Assembly: GCA_003694465.1 (NCBI GenBank)
Contig: RFKM01000109.1
Location: 1-18,091 of the forward strand
From: Alphaproteobacteria bacterium
GTDB lineage: Bacteria > Pseudomonadota > Alphaproteobacteria > Rhodobacterales > Rhodobacteraceae
Reading direction: 5' to 3'
Length of the DNA stretch: 18,091 nucleotides
Position numbers and translations under genes: made by a program. Position 1 is the first letter of the stretch, and the number at the start of each line of letters is the position of its first letter. Of this stretch, positions 16,833-18,091 are shown in pieces. The notes below the pieces were generated by a model, which did not search any database, was not told the origin of the DNA, and saw only the letters and a list, made by a program, of their open reading frames with translations.

Positions 16833-16853
16833 GGGACGCGTGCATTTTTACAA
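16825..16853 (-). promoter_or_regulatory. Probable kpsM promoter
   Basis: On the minus strand TTGTAA (16848-16853) and TATGAT (16825-16830) are separated by exactly 17 bases, about 65 bases ahead of the kpsM ATG. Matches to the housekeeping consensus are 4/6 and 5/6, the best seen in the window. Confidence 0.6.
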
Positions 16854-16875
16854 CGCCGGGGCAGGGCCGCGGCAG

Positions 16876-17685
16876 ATGGAGGCAGAATTGGATCTTGAAC
16901 GGCTCGAAACGGTGATGCGGCGCCTGGCCCTGGAAGCGGGCGACGCGATCATGGACATCTACAATTCCGACGATTTCGACGTGCGCTCGAAATCCGACGA
17001 CAGCCCGGTCACCGCCGCCGACGAGGCCGCCGACGCCCTCATTTCCGCCGGCCTGCGGGCCGCCTTTCCCGACGTGCTGCTGGTCACCGAGGAGCAGGCC
17101 GCCAGCCATGGCGAAAGCGCCCGGGAATTCCTGATTGTCGATCCGCTCGACGGCACAAAGGAATTCGTGCACCGGCGCGGCGATTTCACCGTCAACATCG
17201 CCTATGTGGTCGATGGCGTGCCGATCCGCGGCGTCGTCTATGCCCCGGCGAAACAGAGGATGTTCTTCACCCGGGCCGATGGCGCCTCGGTCGAGGAGAT
17301 CGGCCCCTTCGACAAGGACAGGCCCGGCGATCTGCGCCCGATCCACGTCGGCACACCCGACAACGCGGCGCTGATGGTCGTCGCCTCGAAATCGCACCGC
17401 GACAAGGCCACCGACGACTACATCGCCAAATATGCCGTGAAGGACATGACGTCGGCCGGCTCTTCGCTGAAATTCTGCCTCGTCGCGACGGGCGAGGCCG
17501 ATCTCTATCCCCGCCTCGGCCGGACCATGGAATGGGACACTGCCGCCGGCCACGCGGTTCTGAACGGGGCCGGCGGCAAGGTGATCCGGTTCGATGACCA
17601 CACGCCGCTCACCTACGGCAAGCCGGGCTATGAAAACCCCTTCTTCATCGCCTATGCGCCGGGGGTCGAGCTCAAGCCCGCCTGA
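16876..17685 (+). CDS. cysQ: 3'(2'),5'-bisphosphate nucleotidase CysQ
   Basis: Removes the 3' phosphate from adenosine 3',5'-bisphosphate (PAP), a by-product of sulfate activation and sulfotransfer. It belongs to the metal-dependent, lithium-sensitive inositol-monophosphatase superfamily. It has 269 residues. Signature residues are SDDSPVTAADEAAD (40-53), the acidic pair Glu72-Glu73, DPLDGTKEF (89-97, metal-binding Asp89 and Asp92), and WDTAAGHAVLNGAGG (220-234). The start is uncertain: the ATG at 16876 lacks a clear ribosome-binding site, whereas a TTG at 16888 has GGAGG five bases upstream and would give 265 residues. One base separates its stop from the kdsB start, so they form an operon. 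Confidence 0.9.
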   Translation: MEAELDLERLETVMRRLALEAGDAIMDIYNSDDFDVRSKSDDSPVTAADEAADALISAGLRAAFPDVLLVTEEQAASHGESAREFLIVDPLDGTKEFVHRRGDFTVNIAYVVDGVPIRGVVYAPAKQRMFFTRADGASVEEIGPFDKDRPGDLRPIHVGTPDNAALMVVASKSHRDKATDDYIAKYAVKDMTSAGSSLKFCLVATGEADLYPRLGRTMEWDTAAGHAVLNGAGGKVIRFDDHTPLTYGKPGYENPFFIAYAPGVELKPA

Positions 17686-17686
17686 C

Positions 17687-18091
17687 ATGCCGACCCTGCT
17701 CGTCATACCGGCGCGCCACGCCTCGACCCGCTTTCCCGGCAAGGCCCTGGCCAGACTCGTCGGCGCCGATGGCCAGGCCAAGACCCTCGTGCAACGCAGC
17801 TGGGAGGCGGCGATGCAGGTCTCGGGAGTCGACCGGGTGGTGATCGCGACGGACGACGGGCGGATACGCGAGACGGCCGAAGGCTTCGGCGCCGAAGTGG
17901 TGATGACATCGCCCGCCTGCGCCAACGGCACCGAGCGTTGCGCCGAGGCCCATGACGCCCTGGACCAGCGCTTCGACATCGTCGTCAACCTGCAGGGCGA
18001 TGCGCCGCTCACGCCGCCGTGGTTTGTCGAAGAGCTCGTCGCGGCGCTGAAGGCCCACCCGACCGCCGAGGTGGCAACGCCCGTCCTGCGC
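17687..18091 (+). CDS. kdsB: 3-deoxy-manno-octulosonate cytidylyltransferase (CMP-Kdo synthetase), 3' end outside window
   Basis: Activates Kdo with CTP to CMP-Kdo for lipopolysaccharide or capsule linker synthesis. The 135 residues present are the N-terminal half of the ~250-residue family. Visible are the nucleotide-binding start LLVIPARHASTRFPGKAL (4-21), VVIATDD (51-57), the base/sugar-site segment NGTERCAEA (80-88) and the metal-binding VNLQGDAP (100-107). The usual motif is QGDEP; here Glu is replaced by Ala106 while the metal-binding Asp105 is kept. Position next to kpsM suggests a capsule-linked (KpsU-type) copy, but a housekeeping role is equally possible. Confidence 0.88.
   Translation, partial: MPTLLVIPARHASTRFPGKALARLVGADGQAKTLVQRSWEAAMQVSGVDRVVIATDDGRIRETAEGFGAEVVMTSPACANGTERCAEAHDALDQRFDIVVNLQGDAPLTPPWFVEELVAALKAHPTAEVATPVLR

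Noticed and set aside
15961..16875. Open plus-strand frame extending cysQ upstream across kpsM
   Set aside because: It is antisense to kpsM. CysQ family length and the motif order begin near 16876-16888.
15931..18012. A 693-codon minus-strand frame that would extend kpsM upstream
   Set aside because: The upstream two thirds are antisense to cysQ and kdsB. KpsM family length, a ribosome-binding site and a good promoter all place the start at 16758.
1..18091. Possible defence system, prophage, insertion sequence, CRISPR array or tRNA
   Set aside because: No transposase, integrase, phage gene, regularly spaced repeat or tRNA-like fold was seen by eye. All long frames resolve to transport, metabolism, regulation or envelope genes.

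Overview
The window is high-GC DNA with tightly packed, often overlapping genes. Its gene families point to an alphaproteobacterium, most likely Rhodobacterales (Paracoccaceae/Roseobacter group): a TRAP transporter with enlarged membrane subunits and a Tat-exported binding protein, a ROK-type xylose regulator, a single-domain sugar-ABC ATPase, and a KpsM/KdsB capsule locus. This placement is inferred from gene content, not from a marker gene.

Layout from left to right. (1) Plus strand, 1-4686: a translationally coupled operon xylB (5' end outside the window), xylA, galM and a MauG-like di-heme cytochrome c peroxidase. It ends at a terminator shared by convergent genes (4723-4749). (2) Minus strand, 9610 to 4769: a TRAP transporter in the order dctP-like, dctQ-like, dctM-like. 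An intrinsic terminator with a UUCG loop lies between the binding-protein gene and the membrane genes. The large permease carries about 330 extra helical residues at its C-terminus. (3) Minus strand, 12992 to 9811: the xylose ABC importer xylF-xylH-xylG, with a perfect 11-bp hairpin between xylF and xylH and a terminator after xylG. (4) Plus strand, 13147-15934: the ROK repressor gene (xylR-like), divergent from xylF, overlapping a gene for an exported FG-GAP/ASPIC-UnbV (CRTAC1-like) protein. An AT-rich inverted repeat between xylF and xylR is the likely operator. (5) Right edge: kpsM (minus strand, stop codon overlapping that of the CRTAC1-like gene), divergent from cysQ and the start of kdsB, with overlapping back-to-back promoter candidates.

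How the genes fit together: XylF captures xylose in the periplasm and XylH/XylG import it. GalM interconverts its anomers, XylA makes xylulose and XylB phosphorylates it for the pentose phosphate pathway. The ROK protein probably represses the importer and possibly the catabolic operon.

The unexplained part is a set of three exported or envelope modules woven into this xylose locus: a di-heme peroxidase coupled to galM, a CRTAC1-like protein coupled to the repressor, and a TakP-like TRAP system between the two xylose halves. They may form a periplasmic oxidation/uptake branch tied to sugar use. That is a hypothesis from gene order only. No tRNA, rRNA, CRISPR array, insertion sequence or phage gene was seen, and no gene-free stretch exceeds 300 bases.
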